Shown: positions 1-5,114 of the stretch, piece by piece
Layout: the number at the start of each line of letters is the position of its first letter
Position numbering within the stretch: the first letter of the stretch is position 1
Origin: Nitrospirales bacterium
GTDB lineage: Bacteria; Nitrospirota; Nitrospiria; Nitrospirales; UBA8639
Assembly: GCA_013817135.1 (NCBI GenBank)
Contig: JACDDF010000108.1
Coordinates: 1-7,058, forward strand
DNA: 7,058 nucleotides
Direction of reading: 5' to 3'
Program-made: the position numbers and the translations under genes
Notes under the pieces: generated by a model
The model's input: only the letters and a program-made list of their open reading frames with translations
The model's database searches: none
Told to the model about the DNA's origin: nothing

Positions 1-282
1 GGACAGTTCTACCAGCCTTTGGGCCAGTTTGGTTTGGGGTTCGGTATAAAAAAGATTGGAGGTATGAATGAGTTGCCGGGCTTGTCGCGTGATGGTCTCT
101 ACAAGATCCGGGTGGGCATGGCCTAAAATATTGACCGCAATCCCCGCGAGACAGTCGAGATATTCCCGGCCTTCTGCATCATACACCAGACATCCATTTC
201 CTCGAACAAGCGAAATGGGTAGGCGGGTATAGGTATTCATCAGAAATCTACCCGTATTTTGTTGGAGTTCACTTGTAATCAT
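1..282 (-). CDS. argD: Acetylornithine aminotransferase, N-terminal part (cut by window edge)
   Basis: The reading frame runs without a stop from an ATG at 282 to the window edge, giving 94 of the roughly 400 residues usual for the family. It resembles class-III, pyridoxal-phosphate-dependent ArgD, a cytoplasmic enzyme of arginine synthesis that interconverts N-acetylornithine and N-acetylglutamate semialdehyde. Visible family signatures are YLDCLAGIAVNILGHAHP (residues 41-58) and LIHTSNLFYTEPQ (71-83). The catalytic lysine and most cofactor contacts lie beyond the window. The start is uncertain: the ATG at 282 has only a weak GGGG about ten bases upstream, and Met15 (ATG at 240) fits a shorter N-terminus that begins just before the conserved LPISLVRG stretch. 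Other class-III aminotransferases (succinylornithine, GABA) share this fold, but the GIAVNILGHAHP/HTSNLFY pair favours ArgD. The desaturase gene lies 162 bases upstream in the same direction. Confidence 0.88.
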   Translation of the reverse strand, partial: MITSELQQNTGRFLMNTYTRLPISLVRGNGCLVYDAEGREYLDCLAGIAVNILGHAHPDLVETITRQARQLIHTSNLFYTEPQTKLAQRLVELS

Positions 283-311
283 ATTGTCAAAACCCCGCGT
301 GAATGCAGGCG

Positions 312-341
312 AATTTATCACACGACTTCTTAGGTTCGCAA
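312..341 (-). promoter_or_regulatory. Candidate sigma-70 promoter for argD
   Basis: On the minus strand, TTGCGA (341-336) and TAAATT (317-312) are separated by 18 bases. A TG one base before the -10 box makes it an extended -10. Each hexamer matches consensus at 4 of 6 positions. Initiation would fall near position 305 and give a leader of about 25 bases before the ATG at 282. No experimental support is available from sequence alone. Confidence 0.42.
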
Positions 342-385
342 TAATGTGCTGGGTCGGAGATTGATCGGATAGCGGAAAAGCAGGA

Positions 386-407
386 GGAAAACCTCGGCCG
401 AGATTCC
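386..407 (-). terminator. Possible weak terminator after the desaturase gene
   Basis: Read on the minus strand, GGAAT-CTCGGCCGAG-GTTTTCC contains the 10-bp palindrome CTCGGCCGAG (393-402). As RNA it can fold with a GGCC loop and A-U and G-U extensions. It lies about 40 bases past the desaturase stop. Only a short TTTT follows, and that run overlaps the stem, so termination would be weak; the palindrome may instead be a protein site. Confidence 0.28.
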
Positions 408-444
408 AATCCAGGCTGGGCGAGCCCTTAAATGCTAAATGTCG

Positions 445-1305
445 TTACGACTGGTGAGGAGACTGGCGCCGAAGATCATAGGCTAAGCCCAATCTACTCA
501 ACGCCCAAATAAGCCACTTGGATGGATCAAAATTGTACCATCGAATCCCATTTCGATAGTCACTTTGATACATATGATGATAGTTGTGATATCCCTCGCC
601 AAATGTGAGTAATGATATCCACCAACTATCTCGGCTCGAATCAGCTGTCCCATGGGGTTGATCACCCCAGATATGGCAAATGGAATTGATGAAGAATGTT
701 GAATTGAGCACAAAGAAGGTACGTGCAAGTCCAGCCAAGAGAAAGCACCCGAGACCTCCAATCCACCCGTTGTACAAAAATCCCACTACGAATGGTAATA
801 CGAGTCCCGACAAAAGAATCGGAAGGTAATATTTGTCCTGCCACAATATCAGAGGATCTTGCAGAAGGCGGGTGGCATATTTGGGATCACGATTAGGATC
901 TTTCCAGAAAATCCAGCCACAATGGCTGTGCCAAAAACCCAGGGTGGCGTTATAGGGGTCTTCTTTCTGGTCGCACCGAGCATGGTGCCTAATATGGTCG
1001 CTGGCCCATTTTAACGCTGAGTTTTCTAACGCCATACCGCCTGCGATTAAGAAGGCGGCTTTAATCCAGTTGGGGCACTTGAAGCTCCGATGGGTAATTA
1101 ACCGGTGATAGCCAACCGTAATGCCTAAGCCTGTGAACAGGTAAAGCGTGATAAACATGGTCCAGTCTACCCAGGAGAAATCGTAAAAATAGGCATACAA
1201 TGGGAGCCCGACGATTGTGGTCAACACAATTGACCCAAACAGAATCATTGTGGGGTAATCTCGTTGTGGAGTTCCGGCTAAGGAGGGGTCTAACGTTCGT
1301 GACAT
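445..1305 (-). CDS. Membrane fatty acyl desaturase (acyl-CoA / delta-9 type)
   Basis: This 286-residue integral-membrane protein belongs to the non-haem di-iron desaturase family, which inserts a double bond into a fatty acyl chain using O2 and an electron donor. All three histidine boxes are intact: HRLITH (67-72), HIRHH (104-108) and HNYHH (240-244, in GEGYHNYHH). Also present are the conserved GFWHSHCGW stretch (123-131) and NSICHIWGDQP with the extra ligand His211. Hydrophobic segments at roughly 20-40, 49-66, 81-96 and 160-200 fit the usual four-helix topology. Length matches compact bacterial stearoyl-CoA-type desaturases, which lack the cytochrome b5 tail of eukaryotic enzymes. The ATG at 1305 has AGAGGA eleven bases upstream, a longish but usable spacing. 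Substrate (acyl-CoA or acyl lipid) and regiospecificity cannot be read from sequence; delta-9 is the family default. No clear promoter was found upstream. The neighbours give no pathway clue, so it is probably a single-gene unit for membrane fluidity. Confidence 0.92.
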   Translation of the reverse strand: MSRTLDPSLAGTPQRDYPTMILFGSIVLTTIVGLPLYAYFYDFSWVDWTMFITLYLFTGLGITVGYHRLITHRSFKCPNWIKAAFLIAGGMALENSALKWASDHIRHHARCDQKEDPYNATLGFWHSHCGWIFWKDPNRDPKYATRLLQDPLILWQDKYYLPILLSGLVLPFVVGFLYNGWIGGLGCFLLAGLARTFFVLNSTFFINSICHIWGDQPHGTADSSRDSWWISLLTFGEGYHNYHHMYQSDYRNGIRWYNFDPSKWLIWALSRLGLAYDLRRQSPHQS

Positions 1306-1592
1306 AGCTGACTAAGTCCTCTTACTATCTCCAGTCACCAAAGAGAATGTTCCTCATACTAGAGGGAAAATTCAGCGGTGAGAGATATGTTAATGAAATA
1401 AAACCTAGGATTGAAATCTCTTTTACATATACGAAAGTGGGTTGTTGAAACCGACTAACACGGGCCTTGATTTTCCCGTGTAAAAGAGTGGCTTGATAGT
1501 ATAATGTAACAATTTAGTTGGGAAGAGGCAATCCCATAGCAGAATTCAAAATTATTGAGACCATTTATGTATACAGAGTACCAGATGTATTG
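1306..1592. other. Non-coding gap upstream of the desaturase
   Basis: No credible gene was seen on either strand. The plus-strand open frame from about 1518 runs into the antisense of ahcY and has no protein-like features. The stretch is AT-rich and holds the inverted-repeat structure at 1418-1488. A perfect TATAAT sits at 1500-1505 on the plus strand, but it lacks a -35 partner and has no plus-strand gene to serve. The desaturase promoter is presumably here, but no hexamer pair stands out. Confidence 0.6.
1418..1488. repeat. 10-bp inverted repeat enclosing a 7-bp hairpin
   Basis: CTCTTTTACA at 1418-1427 is matched perfectly by TGTAAAAGAG at 1479-1488, with 51 bases between the arms. The right arm overlaps a second perfect inverted repeat, ACACGGG (1458-1464) and CCCGTGT (1475-1481), with a 10-base loop. 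No T-run follows on either strand, so it does not look like a terminator. It lies about 110-180 bases upstream of the desaturase ATG, where operator sites for a lipid-responsive regulator would be expected. That role is inference only. Confidence 0.5.
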
Positions 1593-1619
1593 AAAAAAGC
1601 TAGGGGACCCTGTCCTAGC
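1593..1619 (-). terminator. Rho-independent terminator of ahcY
   Basis: Read on the minus strand, GCTAGG (1619-1614), a nine-base loop and CCTAGC (1604-1599) form a perfect 6-bp stem, followed at once by TTTTTT (1598-1593). It lies about 130 bases past the ahcY stop. The arm TAGGGG (1601-1606) could alternatively pair with CCCCTA (1626-1631), so two competing folds exist. Confidence 0.68.
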
Positions 1620-1662
1620 CAAGGCCCCCTAAATACTACTGTCTGGTGGTTATTTTTGAATT

Positions 1663-1678
1663 CGCAATCAATATTGCG
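1663..1678. repeat. Short palindrome CGCAAT-CAAT-ATTGCG
   Basis: A perfect 6-bp inverted repeat with a four-base loop lies between the ahcY stop and its terminator; a T-G wobble and a T-A pair could extend the stem. It is not followed by a T-run on either strand. It may be a 3' untranslated stem that stabilises the ahcY message, or chance. Confidence 0.4.
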
Positions 1679-1751
1679 GAACCATTATCATTTTTTCGGT
1701 GCTCTGTTAATGAGTCACAGGAAAAAATTTCAGAACTGCAGGAGCTGTTTA

Positions 1752-3134
1752 TTAATACTTGTAGCTGTCATCTTTGAACGGTCCATTAACTGGTACGTGA
1801 ATATAGGCAGCCTGAGTTTGAGTGAGTTTAGTGATAACCCCTCCAAAGCCACGAACCATATGGGCAGCCACTTCTTCGTCGAGATGTTTCGGTAAAACTT
1901 GAACTGTAATTGTCCCACCTTTTTGGTCGGCGAACTTCCGTTCGTAGAGGTATATTTGCGCGAGGACTTGGTTGGCAAATGAACCATCCATAATTCTGGA
2001 AGGGTGTCCAGTCCCATTTCCCAAATTCACCAAGCGCCCTTCGGAGAGTAAAATGAGATGATCCTTGCTGGCTTTGTCACGATACACCGTATGTACCTGA
2101 GGTTTTACTTCTTCCCATTCCCAGTTCTTACGCATAAAGGCAGTGTCGATTTCATTGTCAAAGTGTCCGATATTGCAAACGACCGCCCCAGATTTCAATG
2201 ATTGCAGTATGGCTGAATCGCAGACGTTCAAGTTGCCGGTTGCCGTGACCACTAAATCTGTGTTCTGGAGCAGGACGGAGTTGGTGTCTTCGACCTTGCC
2301 TGTATTGATGCCACTTTTATAGGGAGAAACCACTTCATAGCCATCCATGCAGGCTTGCATGGCACAGATTGGATCAATCTCTGCAATTTTGACAATCATG
2401 CCTTCCTGGCGGAGTGATTGAGCGGAGCCTTTTCCGACATCGCCGTACCCAATCACCAGGGCTTTTTTCCCTGAAAGGAGGTGGTCGGTGGCGCGTTTGA
2501 TTGCGTCATTTAAGCTGTGGCGGCAACCATATTTATTGTCATTTTTTGATTTGGTGATCGAATCATTCACATTAATGGCTGGAACCTTTAGTGTGCCATC
2601 TTTTAGCATTTCCAGTAAACGATGGACCCCGGTGGTTGTCTCTTCAGTGATCCCGTGAATTCGGTCCAACATGGCTGGATATTTTTTGTGGAGCATCATG
2701 GTCAAGTCGCCACCGTCGTCCAGCACCATGTTCGCATCCCACGGTTGGCCGCCCTTTACAATGGTTTGCTCCAGGCACCACTCATATTCTTCTTCAGTTT
2801 CACCCTTCCAGGCGAATACAGGTATTCCCTTTGCGGCGATGGCAGCGGCAGCATGATCTTGTGTTGAAAAAATATTACAGGATGACCAGCGGACTTCAGC
2901 GCCCAGCTCAATGAGCGTTTCAATTAACACTCCTGTTTGAATAGTCATGTGAATGCAGCCAAGAATCTTGGCGCCTTTTAAGGGCTGGGAGCCGTGAAAT
3001 TTCTCTCGAAGAGCCATCAATGCAGGCATTTCCGTTTCGGCAATGCAAAGTTCTTTTCTCCCCCAGTCAGCCAAACGGATATCCGCAACTTTGTAGTCAA
3101 TCGAGGCGGTTTTGGTCATAGTTGCAGTGCTCAT
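1752..3134 (-). CDS. ahcY: S-adenosylhomocysteinase
   Basis: This 460-residue cytoplasmic enzyme reversibly splits S-adenosylhomocysteine into adenosine and homocysteine, removing the inhibitor produced by methyltransferases. The family signatures are complete: HMTIQT (62-67), the [19 protein letters not shown] block (190-208) with substrate-binding Lys195 and Asp199, the NAD-binding Rossmann loop [10 protein letters not shown] (229-238), IGHFDNEID (322-330), [10 protein letters not shown] (377-386), and the C-terminal PFKDDSYKY, whose Lys454 and Tyr458 reach into the partner subunit's NAD site. The insert around 115-155 (WCLEQTI...GGDLTMM) is typical of the longer bacterial form. The [11 protein letters not shown] variant, rather than KFDNLYGCRES, places it with the Pseudomonas-like branch. 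AAGGAG at 3151-3146 lies eleven bases before the ATG at 3134; Met6 is a possible alternative start. metK lies 102 bases upstream on the same strand, so the two form a methyl-cycle unit. Expression is probably tuned by the hairpin between them, and a terminator follows at 1619-1593. Confidence 0.98.
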   Translation of the reverse strand: MSTATMTKTASIDYKVADIRLADWGRKELCIAETEMPALMALREKFHGSQPLKGAKILGCIHMTIQTGVLIETLIELGAEVRWSSCNIFSTQDHAAAAIAAKGIPVFAWKGETEEEYEWCLEQTIVKGGQPWDANMVLDDGGDLTMMLHKKYPAMLDRIHGITEETTTGVHRLLEMLKDGTLKVPAINVNDSITKSKNDNKYGCRHSLNDAIKRATDHLLSGKKALVIGYGDVGKGSAQSLRQEGMIVKIAEIDPICAMQACMDGYEVVSPYKSGINTGKVEDTNSVLLQNTDLVVTATGNLNVCDSAILQSLKSGAVVCNIGHFDNEIDTAFMRKNWEWEEVKPQVHTVYRDKASKDHLILLSEGRLVNLGNGTGHPSRIMDGSFANQVLAQIYLYERKFADQKGGTITVQVLPKHLDEEVAAHMVRGFGGVITKLTQTQAAYIHVPVNGPFKDDSYKY

Positions 3135-3178
3135 AGAAATTGTCTCTCCTTCTCTTTATGAGTGATGAAGGTCTATTG

Positions 3179-3208
3179 AAAAGAGGGGAAGGTTTGGTCC
3201 CCTTCCCC
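3179..3208 (-). terminator. Terminator or attenuator between metK and ahcY
   Basis: On the minus strand GGGGAAGG (3208-3201), an eight-base loop and CCTTCCCC (3192-3185) form a perfect GC-rich 8-bp stem, followed by TCTTTT (3184-3179). It starts 28 bases after the metK stop and ends about 45 bases before the ahcY start. The interrupted T-run suggests partial termination, which would make more metK than ahcY message. No good promoter for ahcY was seen downstream of it, so read-through is probably required. Confidence 0.62.
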
Positions 3209-3236
3209 ATCATTCGGCGGGCTAGGCACTTGGAAA

Positions 3237-4388
3237 TTATAGGCCTGCGCCTTTTCGGAGCAGGCTGGCTTTGTCAGTCCTCTCCCAAGTGAATCCTGGT
3301 TCGTTTCTGCCAAAATGTCCGTATGCAGCCGTCCTTTTATAAATAGGACGTCGCAACTTGAGGTGCTCAATGATACCTCTGGGCGTCAATGGGAAATGCT
3401 TGATGACGAGCTTTTCAATCCGATCAATGGACGCTTTTTCGGTGCCCTTTGTATCGACCAAAATGGAAACCGGTTCTGCGACCCCAATGGCATACGCCAA
3501 TTGCACTTCACATTTTTCTGCTAATTGTGCAGCAATGATATTTTTTGCAATATAACGGGCCATGTATGAGGCTGATCGGTCCACTTTGCTGGGGTCTTTC
3601 CCTGAAAAAGCGCCTCCTCCGTGACTGCCAACACCGCCATAAGTGTCTACGATGATTTTTCTTCCTGTAAGGCCCGTATCACCCATGGGGCCACCGACGA
3701 CAAATCGCCCAGTGGGATTAATATGGAATTTGATAGATTTTGGATTGAATAACTTCTTAGGCATGACGGGAATAATCACTTTTTCCATCACATCTTTTTC
3801 GATTTTCTTTAAAGTGACAGCATCGCTGTGCTGGGTGGAAACCACGATGGTGTCAATGCGAATAGGTTTGCCGTTTTTATATTCGATGGTTACTTGTGAT
3901 TTTCCATCAGGACGAACCCAAGGGAGTATGTTCTTTTTCCGAACCTCCGCTAGTCTTCTGGTGAGCCTGTGGGCCAGAATAATTGGCATCGGCATGAGTT
4001 CAGGGGTTTCATTCGAGGCATACCCGAACATTAACCCTTGATCGCCAGCGCCGCCTGAATCCACTCCCATGGCAATATCACCAGACTGGTTATGAATGGC
4101 GGTCAAGACCGAGCAGGTGTTGTAATCGAATCCCCATGTGGCATCGGTATATCCCACCTCACGAATCGTTTCACGAATAATCTCAGGAATTTCTACATAC
4201 GCCCTGGTAGAAATTTCTCCGGCTACAAAGGCGATTCCTGTGGTCAGAATGGTTTCACAGGCCACCCTGCAATTCTTATCTTTTGCAATGATTGCGTCAA
4301 GAATACCGTCGGAAATCTGATCGGCAATCTTATCAGGATGCCCTTCCGTGACCGATTCCGAGGTGAAGAGAAAATTGGTTTGTCTCAT
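3237..4388 (-). CDS. metK: S-adenosylmethionine synthetase (methionine adenosyltransferase)
   Basis: This 383-residue cytoplasmic enzyme makes S-adenosylmethionine from methionine and ATP, releasing phosphate and pyrophosphate; E. coli MetK has 384 residues. Clear signatures are [17 protein letters not shown] (11-27, with the ATP-contacting His17 and the metal-site Asp19), [12 protein letters not shown] (113-124), STQHSD (184-189), [20 protein letters not shown] (233-252) and the P-loop-like GGGAFSGKD (257-265). The C-terminal AAYGHFGR stretch is also present. I place the start at the ATG at 4388, because AGGGGG lies six bases upstream and the protein then begins [12 protein letters not shown] like its relatives. 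The frame can be extended six codons to a TTG at 4406, but that would put the ribosome site inside the gene. The product feeds all methyl transfer, and its by-product is removed by AhcY, encoded downstream. A promoter at 4504-4475 with an embedded palindrome and a foldable leader suggest regulated expression. Confidence 0.98.
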   Translation of the reverse strand: MRQTNFLFTSESVTEGHPDKIADQISDGILDAIIAKDKNCRVACETILTTGIAFVAGEISTRAYVEIPEIIRETIREVGYTDATWGFDYNTCSVLTAIHNQSGDIAMGVDSGGAGDQGLMFGYASNETPELMPMPIILAHRLTRRLAEVRKKNILPWVRPDGKSQVTIEYKNGKPIRIDTIVVSTQHSDAVTLKKIEKDVMEKVIIPVMPKKLFNPKSIKFHINPTGRFVVGGPMGDTGLTGRKIIVDTYGGVGSHGGGAFSGKDPSKVDRSASYMARYIAKNIIAAQLAEKCEVQLAYAIGVAEPVSILVDTKGTEKASIDRIEKLVIKHFPLTPRGIIEHLKLRRPIYKRTAAYGHFGRNEPGFTWERTDKASLLRKGAGL

Positions 4389-4401
4389 CGAGGTCCCCCT
4401 A

Positions 4402-4449
4402 ACCAATTGCTTGAGCCCACATGTCCATCATGGGCATGGTCTCATTGGT
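4402..4449 (-). promoter_or_regulatory. Foldable metK leader, candidate cis-regulatory RNA
   Basis: The predicted leader contains ACCAAT (4449-4444) pairing with ATTGGT (4407-4402). Inside are CTC (4443-4441) with GAG (4415-4413), or alternatively GCCCA (4435-4431) with TGGGC (4419-4415). The apical loop is eleven bases. The outer stem ends just before the AGGGGG ribosome site. The position upstream of metK is where SAM-sensing riboswitches occur, but I cannot match it to SAM-I, SAM-II, SAM-IV, SAM/SAH or SAH consensus elements. It may only be a leader hairpin. Confidence 0.35.
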
Positions 4450-4474
4450 GAATAAAGCAAAGCACAAAACATTC

Positions 4475-4504
4475 AATATAGCGTAATTTAACCGCTATCT
4501 GCAA
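4475..4504 (-). promoter_or_regulatory. Sigma-70 promoter of metK(-ahcY)
   Basis: On the minus strand TTGCAG (4504-4499) and TATATT (4480-4475) are separated by 18 bases. The hexamers match consensus at 4 and 5 of 6 positions. Initiation would fall near 4468 and give a leader of about 80 bases before the ATG at 4388. It is the best promoter-like pair in the window. Confidence 0.58.
4478..4498. promoter_or_regulatory. Palindromic operator candidate inside the metK promoter
   Basis: ATAGCG (4478-4483) and CGCTAT (4493-4498) form a perfect inverted repeat with a nine-base AT-rich centre. The repeat fills the space between the -35 and -10 boxes and overlaps the -10. Two half-sites one and a half turns apart suit a dimeric repressor such as a methionine- or SAM-responsive regulator. 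The regulator's identity is unknown. Confidence 0.45.
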
Positions 4505-4720
4505 TTTTTGGCTGACTGACTCCTTGTTTTCGGCGTTTTCGGCCGAAGAATTCGGTAAAACTTAAAATTCCCCACAACAAAAAGTTCCCATAAAAATAGA
4601 TTGAAAAGGAGAGTCTGGCCGGGGCAATGAATGCTATTCCTTTCGATATGGATTGCCAGGAACACATATCGTTCTATAGCCCACAGGTTAGGTAGGTTCC
4701 AGCGTCAGCCATCGCTTTTC

Positions 4721-4968
4721 GAATGTTTGAGTCTTGCGTGCTTTTTAATGGGAATGTTTATTGGGTTCGATTAGTGAGAGCGTGGGGCTCAGGTACCAAC
4801 TAGTTTCATATTGAAACATTCAATTAGAAGTAAACTAAAGGATTGCAAGTAATCTTATGTGTTTGACCTGAATTTGTTATGAACTGGAAAAACGCAACAG
4901 TAGACTTTCAATTCCATTGGTAAATATATGATATTTAATATCTCACTCATGTCAAGGTGGAAATGTTT
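4721..4968. repeat. Dispersed GAATGTTT motif
   Basis: GAATGTTT occurs exactly at 4721-4728 and 4752-4759 (plus) and at 4821-4814 (minus), with AAATGTTT at 4961-4968. A further minus-strand copy at 4474-4467 directly follows the metK -10 box. The copies at 4753 and 4962 extend to a 15-base match with one difference (AATGTTT[A/G]TTGGGTT). The copies at 4722 and 4962 are both followed by TTGCGT. Such a cluster suggests binding sites for one regulator. Confidence 0.42.
4803..4823. promoter_or_regulatory. Overlapping palindromes, possible operator
   Basis: GTTTCA-TAT-TGAAAC (4803-4817) is a perfect 6-bp inverted repeat with a three-base centre. It overlaps a second one, TTGAA-ACA-TTCAA (4811-4823), which includes a minus-strand GAATGTTT. 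The short spacing disfavours an RNA hairpin and favours a DNA-binding dimer site. The regulator is unknown. Confidence 0.38.
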
Positions 4969-5101
4969 GTTGGGTTGCGTACCTAGAATTCCCAGTGGTA
5001 AGATCCGCACTCATTTCATGTGAAAAAACATCTGTTTATAAGCATTTCCCGGCGATTGAGACGAGGGTGTGATGCCGCTTTTCCTATGGCGGAAATCTGT
5101 A

Positions 5102-5107
5102 AGGAGG
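5102..5107 (+). promoter_or_regulatory. Ribosome binding site fixing the start of the stress-protein gene
   Basis: A full AGGAGG lies seven bases before the ATG at 5115. This is the best-spaced consensus ribosome site in the window and makes the start call secure. Confidence 0.85.
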
Positions 5108-5114
5108 CTTGTTG

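Larger units (their letters stand above)
4505..5114. other. Long non-coding divergent region between metK and the stress-protein gene
   Basis: No convincing gene is present on either strand. The longest start-to-stop I followed is a 22-codon frame at 4627-4695 with poor ribosome-site spacing. The region is AT-rich. It holds a tandem 9-mer GTTTTCGGC (4526-4543) running into overlapping palindromes TTCGGCCGAA (4538-4547) and CCGAA-GAA-TTCGG (4543-4555), the GAATGTTT motif series, and GATAT-TTA-ATATC (4930-4942). A small leader stem lies just before the downstream gene: TTTCC (5080-5084) with GGAAA (5091-5095). I could not assign a promoter for the plus-strand gene; TATAAG at 5037-5042 is a weak -10 candidate without a good -35. 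Confidence 0.6.

Noticed and set aside
1518..1895. 125-codon plus-strand open frame after a perfect TATAAT at 1500-1505
   Set aside because: The TATAAT has no -35 partner at 16-18 bases. The frame crosses the ahcY terminator and runs antisense to the conserved 3' end of ahcY, and the protein has no recognisable features.
3135..3236. S-adenosylhomocysteine riboswitch upstream of ahcY
   Set aside because: This class often precedes ahcY, but the gap contains only one simple terminator-like hairpin and none of the conserved core I would expect.
3643..4041. Long plus-strand open frame antisense to metK
   Set aside because: It is a shadow of a highly conserved gene with unmistakable motifs on the other strand, and no ribosome site precedes it.
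4481..4500. SAM-II-like string (TAATTTAACCG) near metK
   Set aside because: It lies on the plus strand, opposite to the metK transcript and inside the promoter, and the remaining SAM-II elements are missing.
4627..4695. 22-codon plus-strand frame between metK and the stress-protein gene
   Set aside because: The only nearby GGAG is about 15 bases away, the frame is very short and its composition is unremarkable; it is indistinguishable from chance.
4763..4773. GGGTTCGATTA resembling a tRNA T-loop
   Set aside because: No acceptor stem, anticodon arm or D arm can be found around it.
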